From the NCBI GenBank assembly GCA_016702545.1, contig JADJDT010000006.1, positions 186,001 to 250,000 on the forward strand: a stretch of 64,000 bases of DNA, given 5' to 3'. This document shows positions 45,307 to 51,999 of this stretch, one piece after another. The notes under the pieces were generated by a model. It had not been told where the DNA came from, searched no databases, and saw only the letters and a program-made list of their open reading frames with translations. This stretch comes from Pseudomonadota bacterium (GTDB lineage Bacteria > Myxococcota_A > Polyangia > GCA-2747355). Both the position numbers and the translations under genes were made by a program. How positions within the stretch are numbered: position 1 is the stretch's first letter; every line of letters starts with the position of its first letter.

Positions 45307-45728
45307 GAGGTCCTCCGAGGTCTGAGGTCGCGAGCACTGCGCCTCCGTGCCCCGGCGCGGGGTTTGCGCGCGGGAGCTGACGGCATCGTGCGGCAGGTAG
45401 AGTCGCGATCGTTTCGAGCCGGCGCCGTTATTAGCGCATCCGCGGGGGGCCCGCAAGCCAAGATCGCCCGCAGTCGCCGGCAGTTCGGGGCCCGCAACGA
45501 GCGTGCAGGGCGGGGCCTTCAGCGTTCGTCGGCGAGAGCCCCGCCCCGCGGCCCCGTCAGGCCCTCGGCGAGCCACCGGCTGGTGCGGACGCTGACGGTC
45601 GTGGATCGGCGTGTCGGAGCCCATCCAGAGCGTGTCCGGCTCGCGCGGCCCGCGCGGAGAGGACGCCAACTCGTCGATGCTCGGTATGAGGATTGGTCGC
45701 CGACAGGCTCTTGCAGTATCATAGTACT
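45307..45728. other. Intergenic region at the left border of the accessory island
   Basis: This 422-bp gap holds the remnant of a DUF4143-type ATPase (45555-45686, minus) and, at its right end, the CATAGTACTATG palindrome over the next start codon. The remainder (45307-45554) shows no gene. Confidence 0.55.
45555..45686 (-). pseudogene. Fragment of a DUF4143-type ATPase gene
   Basis: On the minus strand this stretch reads PSIDELASSPRGPREPDTLW, then MGSDTPIHDRQRPHQPVARRG. It aligns with PSIDELQRFPHAPHELLDVL, then WMGAYPRIHDRQIPASRWLADYL, of the ATPase gene at 50283-51460, and the DNA matches closely (about 75 per cent with small gaps). Only this internal piece is left, so it is a relic of a second copy. 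Confidence 0.75.
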
Positions 45729-45731
45729 ATG
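45720..45731. promoter_or_regulatory. Perfect 12-bp palindrome overlapping the start codon of the RHH-MNT gene
   Basis: CATAGTACTATG is a perfect palindrome whose last three bases are the ATG of the next gene. That gene encodes an N-terminal ribbon-helix-helix domain, a fold that binds such short palindromes, so autorepression by occluding the start is plausible. Confidence 0.55.
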
Positions 45732-46322
45732 GCGACGCCTTCTGGGACCTCGGGCAAGTTCCTCCTCCGGATTAGCCCCGAACTCCATGGCCGGCTACGA
45801 CGCTTGGCCGCTGAGCGGCGCACGTCGCTCAACGCGCTGTGTGCGAAGTGGTTGAGCGAGGCTGCGGGTCCCAGCGTCTCGCCCCGCACGCAGGGGCCCT
45901 TGGGCGAGGCGCGATGGCTGGCAGCGGCGCGCGACCTCGTCGAGGGGTGGGGCGAGGGGCTGCTGGGCGTGGCGCTCTTCGGCTCGGCGGCGCGGGGCGA
46001 GCTGCGCGCCAGCTCCGACATCGATCTGCTGGTCGTGCTCGAAGCGCGTGTGCCCCTCCACCGCCAGCTCTACCGACGATGGGACGAGCTGGTCGTAGCG
46101 AAGGATCTGGAGCGCGAGCTGAACGCCCACTTCGTGCATCTGCCGCAGCGGGCGGAGGACGCAGGCAGCCTCTGGCTCGAAGTCGCCATCGAGGGTCGCG
46201 TGATCAGCGACCGCAGTGGGCGGCTCGAGGGCGCGCTGGTCATGTTGCGTCGGGAGATCGCCAGCGGCCGCTTCGTGCGCCAGGTGGCGCACGGCCAGCC
46301 CTTCTGGAGGCGCGCAGCGTGA
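45729..46322 (+). CDS. MNT nucleotidyltransferase antitoxin with N-terminal ribbon-helix-helix domain
   Basis: A 197-residue fusion. Residues 9-46 (GKFLLRISPELHGRLRRLAA, then SLNALCAKWLSEA) match the HicB/Arc-type ribbon-helix-helix DNA-binding domain. Residues 75-190 are a minimal nucleotidyltransferase with GSAARGELRASSDIDLLVV: Gly85-Ser86 and the metal Asp97 and Asp99. MNT proteins AMPylate or otherwise neutralise a HEPN toxin partner; the gene overlaps a HEPN gene by four bases. The added DNA-binding domain would make the antitoxin also the operon repressor. ATG at 45729 lies within a palindrome. Classical MntA lacks this domain. Confidence 0.85.
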   Translation: MATPSGTSGKFLLRISPELHGRLRRLAAERRTSLNALCAKWLSEAAGPSVSPRTQGPLGEARWLAAARDLVEGWGEGLLGVALFGSAARGELRASSDIDLLVVLEARVPLHRQLYRRWDELVVAKDLERELNAHFVHLPQRAEDAGSLWLEVAIEGRVISDRSGRLEGALVMLRREIASGRFVRQVAHGQPFWRRAA

Positions 46323-46726
46323 TCAACCGCGGCCTGGTGCGCGACTACCTGGAGCGTTGCGGCCACCGCCTGGCCGCCATCGACGTCCTCTACGCGCGGG
46401 CGGCCTGGGCCGACGTCGTGCGCGAGTCGCAAGAGGTCGTCGAGCTCGCCCTCAAGGCGTTGCTGCGACACATCAACGTCGACCCGCCCCGCGTGCACGA
46501 CGTCGGCCGCGTCGTGCAGGAGCAGCACGACGCCTTGCCCGAGGGCCTGCGCGCCCACGACGCCCGCATGGCTGCGATCTCGAAGCAGCTGCGCCGCGAC
46601 CGCGAGCTCGCGTTCTACGGCAGCGAGGATCTCACCCCCGGCGACTTCTACGTCGAGGACGACGCGCGGCGCGCCCGCGACGACGCCCGTTGGCTCGTCG
46701 AGACGATCACGGCCGAACTCTGCTGA
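46319..46726 (+). CDS. HEPN-domain protein (toxin partner of MNT)
   Basis: Helical protein of 135 residues of the HEPN family: YARAAWADVVRESQEVVELALKAL, then a C-terminal signature YGSEDLTPGDFYVEDDARRA RDDARWLVE typical of HEPN proteins encoded next to minimal nucleotidyltransferases. The RX4HXY ribonuclease motif of HepT is not clear here, so the activity may be absent or the protein may act by binding the nucleotidyltransferase. GTG at 46319 overlaps the MNT stop by four bases. Confidence 0.8.
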   Translation: MINRGLVRDYLERCGHRLAAIDVLYARAAWADVVRESQEVVELALKALLRHINVDPPRVHDVGRVVQEQHDALPEGLRAHDARMAAISKQLRRDRELAFYGSEDLTPGDFYVEDDARRARDDARWLVETITAELC

Positions 46727-46810
46727 GCCGAACACCCCATCGAGGCCCCCGCATCGAACCCAACGCGGGCGCCGTCGCCGCCCCATTCCAGGCATGCTAG
46801 GGTTTCAGCC

Positions 46811-47014
46811 GTGCACGAGGATACCCACGGACGCGGACGCCAGCTCGAGGTCTTCCGTCGCATGACCGCGGTGCAGCGCCTGAATGCCGCCGCTCGGTTG
46901 TATTGGTCGGCCCGCGAGCTGAAGGAGGCGGCGCTGCGCGCGGCGCATCAGGGGTGGACGGAGGAGCAGATCCAGCAGGCGGTCAAAGATGCCTTGCTCT
47001 TCCACCGCGGCTAG
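46811..47014 (+). CDS. Small helical partner protein of a nucleotidyltransferase module
   Basis: A 67-residue protein (VQRLNAAARLYWSARELKEA, ALRAAHQGWTEEQIQQAVKD) related in layout to the 88-residue protein at 56351-56617: a helix with A-x-x-L/F-x-x-x-A-x-E-x-K, then a Thr/Ser-Glu-Glu cap and a helix ending in a short basic tail. Starts with GTG at 46811 and overlaps the following nucleotidyltransferase remnant by 26 bp. The pairing of this small protein with a nucleotidyltransferase occurs twice in this window. Confidence 0.6.
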   Translation: MHEDTHGRGRQLEVFRRMTAVQRLNAAARLYWSARELKEAALRAAHQGWTEEQIQQAVKDALLFHRG

Positions 47015-47285
47015 CCTCTTCCTGCCCTTCACCGACCGCCTGGAGCGGCTCGGCTTGCGCTATATGGCCAAGGGCAGCGTCGCGGGGGTCCTCTACGGTG
47101 AGCCGCGCGAGTCCTACCGAGAAGGCAGCTCACCGAAGCAGCTCGACGACATCCGCGCGATGCTGCGCGTCTCTGGCGACCAGAACGACCATGAGCTGCT
47201 CAAGCGACAGATCGCGCAGATCGCGAGCCGCGGGCTCGACCAGCCGTGGGGAGCCGTGCTTGCCGAGCGACCCGCCAGGTGGTGA
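46989..47285 (+). pseudogene. Internally deleted nucleotidyltransferase
   Basis: The 98 residues read LERLGLRYMAKGSVAGVLYG EPR directly joined to ESYREGSSPKQLDDIRAML. Compared with the intact protein at 55803-56351, about 94 residues are missing between GEPR and the C-terminal KKLDYFRQGGSQKHLGDIRG segment. The Asp-x-Asp metal residues (in MTHDLDLVLE) and the whole catalytic core are lost; the frame is kept. It is probably inactive, although a small remaining function cannot be excluded. Confidence 0.7.
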
Positions 47286-47349
47286 AGATCCGGTGCTGAA
47301 CGCAGCGCCGCGACGCGCGACGCGCAACCCGCGTCCGCTGGGGGGACTC

Positions 47350-49200
47350 GTGATCGGTGCATGCTCGTTGCGGAGGCGCCCGATCGGCCCGGGCCCGGCC
47401 TGCGGTGGTTGGTGGGCCCTGCTGGCAGTGCTCGCGACGGCGAGCTGTCGTCGTCCGGAGGCGCCGTCGCCAGAGCTGCTCTACACGCTCGATGCGTCGC
47501 AGCTCCAGGGCGGAGAGGTGACGGTCGAGCTTCGTCTGCGGGGCTTTCCCGCTGGCGAGGTGGCGCTGCGCCGCGGCCCAGAGGGCTCTGCGCCGACGAC
47601 CATCGTGTCCGAGGTACAGGCGCGATCGGGTGACCGGACGCTCCCGCTCGCGCGCCGCGGCGCCGCTGAGGTCTGGACCGTGTCCGTCGGGGGCGTCGCG
47701 GACGAGATCGTGGTCCGCTGGCGAGCGCGCCAGGGCGGAATGGGTCGACACGGGCATGAGGGCTACCTGGGCACCCAGTTTGGTCTCGTGGATGGCGGTG
47801 CGCTGCTGCTACCGGCAGCCGAGCTACAGGACGAGCTGAGGGGCTGGCGGGGCGCTTCGCGGCTGCGACGGGTGCGTATGAGGGTCGTCGCGCCGGCCGG
47901 CTGGCGCACGGTCTCGACGATGACCAGCACCGAGGATGGACTTGATCCGGCGATCGGTGGTCGCTTTCCGCTCGCGCACCTGGCGCACAGCAACATCGCG
48001 GTGGGCCCCTTCGCGCTCGCCGAGCGCCGAATCGGCGCTGTGCGCGTGCGCGTGGCTGCGTTCGAGAGTTGGCCGGAAGACAAGCGCTCGCGCGTCGCGC
48101 TGGACGTGTTTCGCATCTACGCGGCGTTCGATCGGGAGACACCGTGTCGGGGGCTGGAGGCGTACACGGTGATTCTTCTGCCCCTGGCTGACGATGGCCG
48201 CGCCGTCGCGGGCAAGTTCTGGGCCGCTGGCCAGGCCTTCTCGTACGACGCCTACGACGGGACTCGGCGGGCCTACGAGCTCGTCGCTCACCGCATCGCG
48301 CACACCGTCAACCGCGAGCCCCTGTGCGGGTTCCGCCTTGTGGCTCCCGATGAGCGCTGGTTCGTCGAGGGTTGGGCCTCGTGGGTCGAGGTCACCCATG
48401 GCATGGCGGCCGGTGTGATTGGCAGCGAGCAGCGGCTCGTGGAGCTGGGAGCGACCTATCGCAGCGTCGCTCTGGGGCTCGATCCGCTGCTGCGCGACGC
48501 GCCTCTGCTGCGTGAGGCCGCCAGCAGGGGCGAGGATCGCGAGACCCTCTACCTGCACTACACCAAGGCGCCGCTCGTGGTTGCTGTGCTGGACCACGAG
48601 CTGCGTCGGCGTTCGGCGGGGGCCAAGACGGTGAACGGCTTCGTTGCCGGCCTTCATGCGCGCTACGGCGGTCGTGCTGCCGTGGTGCCCCTACGGGCTG
48701 AGCTGGCGGCGTATGTAGGGGGAAGCGTCGAGGCGTTCTTCTCCCAGCTGGTGCGGCGTAACGGGTTCATCTACCCACTGCACCCCGGCTTCCTCGAGCA
48801 CCTGCGGGAGGGTCGAGGCGCCGGGGCGCCGGAGCGGGTCGAGCTCCGAGTGGAGGGACGCGAGCTCGGGACAGAGGTCGTCGAGAGGTTGCTCCTGCTG
48901 CTGGCGCGGCTTAAGCGCGAGCCCGCGGCGGCGCGCGAAGAGATCGTACGGATGCAGCTCGTGCATGACGAGTATCTGCGGCGAAAACTGACGGTGATTC
49001 CCCGCGAGATGATCGAGTTCGCCGACCGCTTGCCGGCGAGCCTCCGGTTGTTGCTGTATCGGCACGAGACGGAGCTCCTCTTCGGTGATGAGGCGCAGCG
49101 AGATCACTGGATCGCTACCCGCCGCTCGACTGCCCGTGTGGAGTGGCGGCCCTCCGCACCGGATGGCCCACCTCGCCGCGTGCGCGCTCCGGCCCCCTGA
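47350..49200 (+). CDS. M61/M1-like metallopeptidase-fold lipoprotein lacking the catalytic Glu
   Basis: Secreted protein of about 616 residues. Signal (WWALLAVLATASC) with possible lipid Cys, an N-terminal beta domain (LDASQLQGGEVTVELRLRGF, typical of M61), and a gluzincin-like domain. Where HExxH is expected there is His314-Arg-Ile-Ala-His318 (ELVAHRIAHTVNRE); the third ligand Glu340 is present in RWFVEGWASWVE, 22 residues on. So zinc could still be held but the base that activates water is Arg. The C-terminal half is helical as in M61. GTG at 47350 gives a proper signal peptide. It sits between two toxin-antitoxin modules. Confidence 0.7.
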   Translation: MIGACSLRRRPIGPGPACGGWWALLAVLATASCRRPEAPSPELLYTLDASQLQGGEVTVELRLRGFPAGEVALRRGPEGSAPTTIVSEVQARSGDRTLPLARRGAAEVWTVSVGGVADEIVVRWRARQGGMGRHGHEGYLGTQFGLVDGGALLLPAAELQDELRGWRGASRLRRVRMRVVAPAGWRTVSTMTSTEDGLDPAIGGRFPLAHLAHSNIAVGPFALAERRIGAVRVRVAAFESWPEDKRSRVALDVFRIYAAFDRETPCRGLEAYTVILLPLADDGRAVAGKFWAAGQAFSYDAYDGTRRAYELVAHRIAHTVNREPLCGFRLVAPDERWFVEGWASWVEVTHGMAAGVIGSEQRLVELGATYRSVALGLDPLLRDAPLLREAASRGEDRETLYLHYTKAPLVVAVLDHELRRRSAGAKTVNGFVAGLHARYGGRAAVVPLRAELAAYVGGSVEAFFSQLVRRNGFIYPLHPGFLEHLREGRGAGAPERVELRVEGRELGTEVVERLLLLLARLKREPAAAREEIVRMQLVHDEYLRRKLTVIPREMIEFADRLPASLRLLLYRHETELLFGDEAQRDHWIATRRSTARVEWRPSAPDGPPRRVRAPAP

Positions 49201-49346
49201 GCTGTCTCTCCCAGCTTTCTTCGCCAACGCGAGTGGGAAGGATTGAGGTGCTGCCCGCCTCCAACCCAACGCGGGCGGCGTCGCGCCGCGCGTTGACCGC
49301 CGTGGCGTGCGCTGTCAGGATTCGCGCTCGGCGGGGGCTGGTGGCG

Positions 49347-49751
49347 ATGGAGCGCTGCGTCGACATGTTGCGTTGCTCGCTGAGCGCTCGCGCGGGGGTG
49401 CGTTTGGGCCTGCTCTTCGGCTCGCACGCTCGAGGGCGGGCGCGCACCGACTCGGACCTCGATCTGGCGGTGGAGCTGGACGCGGAGGTGGACCCGCTGC
49501 GCCTGGCTGCCGAGCTGAGCGCCGAGGTTGGTCGCGAGGTCGATCTCGTGGTGCTGGGCGCGGCGGACCTCGGCTACCCGCTGCTCAAGGCGCTCGTCGA
49601 CCACGGCCGGGTGCTCTACGAGGGGCGCCCCGGTCGCGCCGCAGCCTGGCGTGCGCAGGCGCTGACCGTGCTCGAGACCGACGGGCCATGGTTTGGCCGC
49701 ATGCGGGAGCGTTGGCTGGCGCGCCTGCGAAACGAGGTGCGCCATGGTTGA
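49347..49751 (+). CDS. MNT-type antitoxin nucleotidyltransferase (MntA-like)
   Basis: Minimal nucleotidyltransferase of 134 residues. GLLFGSHARGRARTDSDLDL has Gly25-Ser26 and metal-binding Asp37 and Asp39; the third acid is Asp66 in REVDLVVLG. Such proteins di- or tri-AMPylate the Tyr of the HepT RX4HXY motif and so switch the toxin off. ATG 49347 is chosen for its position just before the conserved core; upstream in-frame codons extend into repetitive DNA. It overlaps hepT by eight bases. Confidence 0.87.
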   Translation: MERCVDMLRCSLSARAGVRLGLLFGSHARGRARTDSDLDLAVELDAEVDPLRLAAELSAEVGREVDLVVLGAADLGYPLLKALVDHGRVLYEGRPGRAAAWRAQALTVLETDGPWFGRMRERWLARLRNEVRHG

Positions 49752-50181
49752 TCGAGATATCGTGGCCGCCAAGCTCGCCGAGCTGAGCACCCGGATCGAG
49801 CGTGCCGGCAGGCACTGCCCCAGCTCGATCGCTGCGCTCGCCGAGGACCGGGATGCCCTCGACCTGGTGTCCTTCAACCTGCTCTTGGCCGTCCAGAGCT
49901 GTCTCGACCTGGCCAGCCACATCATCGCCGACGAAGGCTGGCCGCCGGCGACCTCGCTCGCCCAGGCCTTTCGGCGGCTCGCCGAGCACCGGGTGCTCTC
50001 ACCGGCGACCGCGACCGCCCTGGCCCAGGCGGCGGGCCTGCGCAACCTCGTCGCCCACGGCTACAGCGACGTCGACGTGGCTCGCATCCATCAGGCGGCC
50101 ACCACCGGCCTCGCCGACCTGCGAACGTTCATGCACGAGGTCAGCGTGTGGCTCGGCGCTTCCCCGGAGAGCCCGGCCTGA
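49744..50181 (+). CDS. HepT-like HEPN toxin (DUF86)
   Basis: HEPN ribonuclease of 145 residues with the complete active-site motif Arg100-Asn-Leu-Val-Ala-His105-Gly-Tyr107 (RX4HXY) in GLRNLVAHGYSDVDV. HepT cleaves RNA or tRNA when not AMPylated by its MntA partner, encoded immediately upstream with an eight-base overlap. ATG at 49744. This is the complete classical pair, unlike the RHH-MNT pair at 45.7 kb. A REP-like palindrome lies just downstream. Confidence 0.87.
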   Translation: MVDRDIVAAKLAELSTRIERAGRHCPSSIAALAEDRDALDLVSFNLLLAVQSCLDLASHIIADEGWPPATSLAQAFRRLAEHRVLSPATATALAQAAGLRNLVAHGYSDVDVARIHQAATTGLADLRTFMHEVSVWLGASPESPA

Positions 50182-50225
50182 GCCCTTGCTGCGGCAGCGA
50201 CAACGGTGCTCGGCTGCAGCCGCAA

Positions 50226-50240
50226 GGGTGCCTGGCACCC
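50226..50240. repeat. REP-like palindrome GGGTGCC-T-GGCACCC
   Basis: A perfect inverted repeat of seven bases per arm with a one-base centre, between hepT and the ATPase. A close copy occurs at 55733-55745. Such palindromes are typical targets or products of REP-associated tyrosine transposases, one of which lies at 53.7 kb. A direct repeat of about 17 bp (CCTTGGCTGGCTG...) follows at 50241-50275. Confidence 0.5.
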
Positions 50241-50282
50241 CTTGGCTGGCTGCACCCCTTGGCTGGCTGGGGCTGTAGATGC

Positions 50283-51460
50283 CTATTCCCATGCCGCGGT
50301 GGCCATCTCACGCCAAGGTAGAGCCACTGCGTCGCTGCGTGATTGGCGTAGCTCGCCGCCGAAGACGACGCGCGCGGCGACGGGCCGGTTCTCGCCGGTG
50401 GAGCGCAGCAGGGCCTGCAGTCGTTCGAGACCGGTGAAGAAGTCGCCCGCCACGGTGGTGCCCGACTTGGCCTCGATCAGGGTCAGGCTGGCTGGCGACT
50501 CGAGCACGAGGTCGACCTCGTGCCCCTTGTGGTCGCGGTAGTAGCGCAGCTCCGGCGCCAAACCGCGGTGGGCCCGCGCCTTGTAGATCTCGGCCGCGAC
50601 CCAGCTCTCGAACACGGCGCCGCGCAGTGGTGATGTCGCAACTCCTCCGCGGACCGGATGCCGAGCAGGTGGCACAAGAGCCCCGAATCGACGAAGTGAA
50701 GCTTCGGCGCCCGCGTGAGCTGCTTCTTCAACGATCGTTGCCACGGCGGCACCCGAAAGACGAGATAGCTCGTCTCGAGCACCGAGAGCCAGGCCCGCGC
50801 CGTGTGGTGGGTGACGCCCGCATCGGCGCCAAGTGCCGAGAGGTTGAGGACCCCAGCGCTTCGTCCGGCGCACAGCCGCACGAAGGCGGTGAAGGAGGTG
50901 AGGTCGCCGATGTTGAGCACCTGGCGCACGTCGCGCTGGACATAGGTCGTCAGGTAATCGGCGAGCCACCGGCTGGCAGGAATCTGACGGTCGTGGATTC
51001 GCGGGTAGGCACCCATCCAGAGCACGTCCAGCAGCTCGTGGGGCGCGTGCGGAAACCGTTGCAGCTCGTCGATGCTCGGTGGCAGCAACTCCAAGACGGC
51101 GGTGCGACCGGCAAGCGACTGCGCGATCTGCGCCGACAGCGCGAAGTGCTGTGAGCCGGTCAAGACGAAGCGACCCGCGGCGGGATGCTCGTCCACCTCG
51201 ACCTGCAGATAGCTCAGCAGCTCCGGTGCGTGCTGAACCTCATCGAAGATCGCACCCTGCGCGTGTTCTGCGAGAAAGGCGCGCGGGTCGCGCCGCGCAT
51301 AATCGCGCACATCCAAGGGCTCGAGCGAGACATGTGCCTTCTCGGGAAAGGCGGAGCGACAAAGCGTCGTCTTGCCCGACTGACGTGGCCCTGTGACCGT
51401 CACGACTGGGTAGAGAGCGGCCGCCTTCGTGAGCGTTGCCGTAAGGTTACGCTCGATCAT
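50283..51460 (-). pseudogene. AAA-type ATPase with DUF4143 domain, frameshifted
   Basis: The N-terminal part has Walker A VTGPRQSGKTTL, Walker B GAIFDEVQHAPELLSYL, and sensor region FVLTGSQHFAL, then the start of DUF4143 (FVRLCAGRSAGVLNLSAL). At about 50629 one base is missing in a GG run: the frame reads EELRHHHCAAP, but the next frame gives SPLRGAVFESWVAAEI and continues to the stop at 50283 through the nuclease-like end (EVDLVLES, TLIEAKSGTT). Restoring one base gives a protein of about 392 residues. Such ATPases are widespread and of unclear function. It may be intact if the shift is an assembly error. ATG at 51460. Confidence 0.75.
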
Positions 51461-51493
51461 CGGCGAAGGTTAGCGGGGGCGGAAGCTTTTGGC

Positions 51494-51509
51494 AATTGGA
51501 TTTCCAATT
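51494..51509. promoter_or_regulatory. Inverted repeat upstream of the DUF4143 ATPase
   Basis: AATTGG-ATTT-CCAATT, six-base arms, lies 33 bases before the ATPase start codon (51460) in otherwise GC-rich DNA. It is a candidate operator or promoter element. Confidence 0.4.
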
Positions 51510-51720
51510 TCTTCCAGACGCCCCGCTATTCCCCAGATTGAACCTGAGAGTCACCAGAGTTCGTGCCTTCAGCTTGCTAGGATGCCGCCGACAAAGTGAC
51601 GCTCGTGGGGACCCGAGGGCAACCCGGACCCTGCTCGTAGACTCTGAAGCTAGCTGGAATGACGGACCGTTAGAATGAATATGGCAAGAAGTAACGGGTC
51701 CGCTGATACCTAATCAAACC

Positions 51721-51924
51721 GCGTCAAATCAACTCCGGTCGGGGACCCATGGTTCCTGACGATCAGGTCGATCTTCAGGCCGGTCTCGTGGTGGATCAGG
51801 TTGAACTGGCCCCGGTGTACCACCTCGGCGCGGATGACCTCGCTGGGTGGGCAGTAAAACTCTGGGCGCGTCAAATCAACTCCGGTCGGGGACCCAACGT
51901 CAAACCAACTCCGGTAGGGGACTC
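51721..51924. repeat. 29-bp direct repeats bracketing a nucleotidyltransferase fragment
   Basis: GCGTCAAATCAACTCCGGTC (plus nine more bases) occurs identically at 51721-51749 and 51868-51896; a degenerate third copy follows at 51899-51924. Between the first two lies DNA matching the intact nucleotidyltransferase gene. Spacing and number do not suit CRISPR. Confidence 0.85.
51753..51862 (-). pseudogene. 110-bp fragment of a nucleotidyltransferase gene
   Basis: These 110 bases align without gaps to 56053-56162, inside the intact nucleotidyltransferase gene, with six differences. In the frame of that gene all six are synonymous, so the fragment still encodes EFYCPPSEVIRAEVVHRG and following residues unchanged. 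It has no start or stop and is a relic, but one cut from a copy that was under protein-level selection until recently. Confidence 0.85.
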
Positions 51925-51999
51925 GTCCGCCATCCCCCTTTCATCAGAATGACGGGGGTGTCTGCGGGACTCGGGTGGGTGCGGGACTCGGGTGCGCCG

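Larger units (their letters stand above)
51461..51999. other. AT-richer intergenic region with direct repeats and a gene fragment
   Basis: The 539-bp gap between the ATPase and the next lipoprotein is less GC-rich than its surroundings. It holds an AATTGG-N4-CCAATT inverted repeat (51494-51509) and, at 51721-51924, 29-bp direct repeats around a 110-bp nucleotidyltransferase fragment. Bases 51510-51720 show no gene that I can support. Confidence 0.55.

Noticed and set aside
51721..51924. Repeat-spacer layout that looks like a tiny CRISPR
   Set aside because: Only two exact 29-bp copies, spacer 118 bp, and the spacer is a piece of a gene in the same window; no cas genes.
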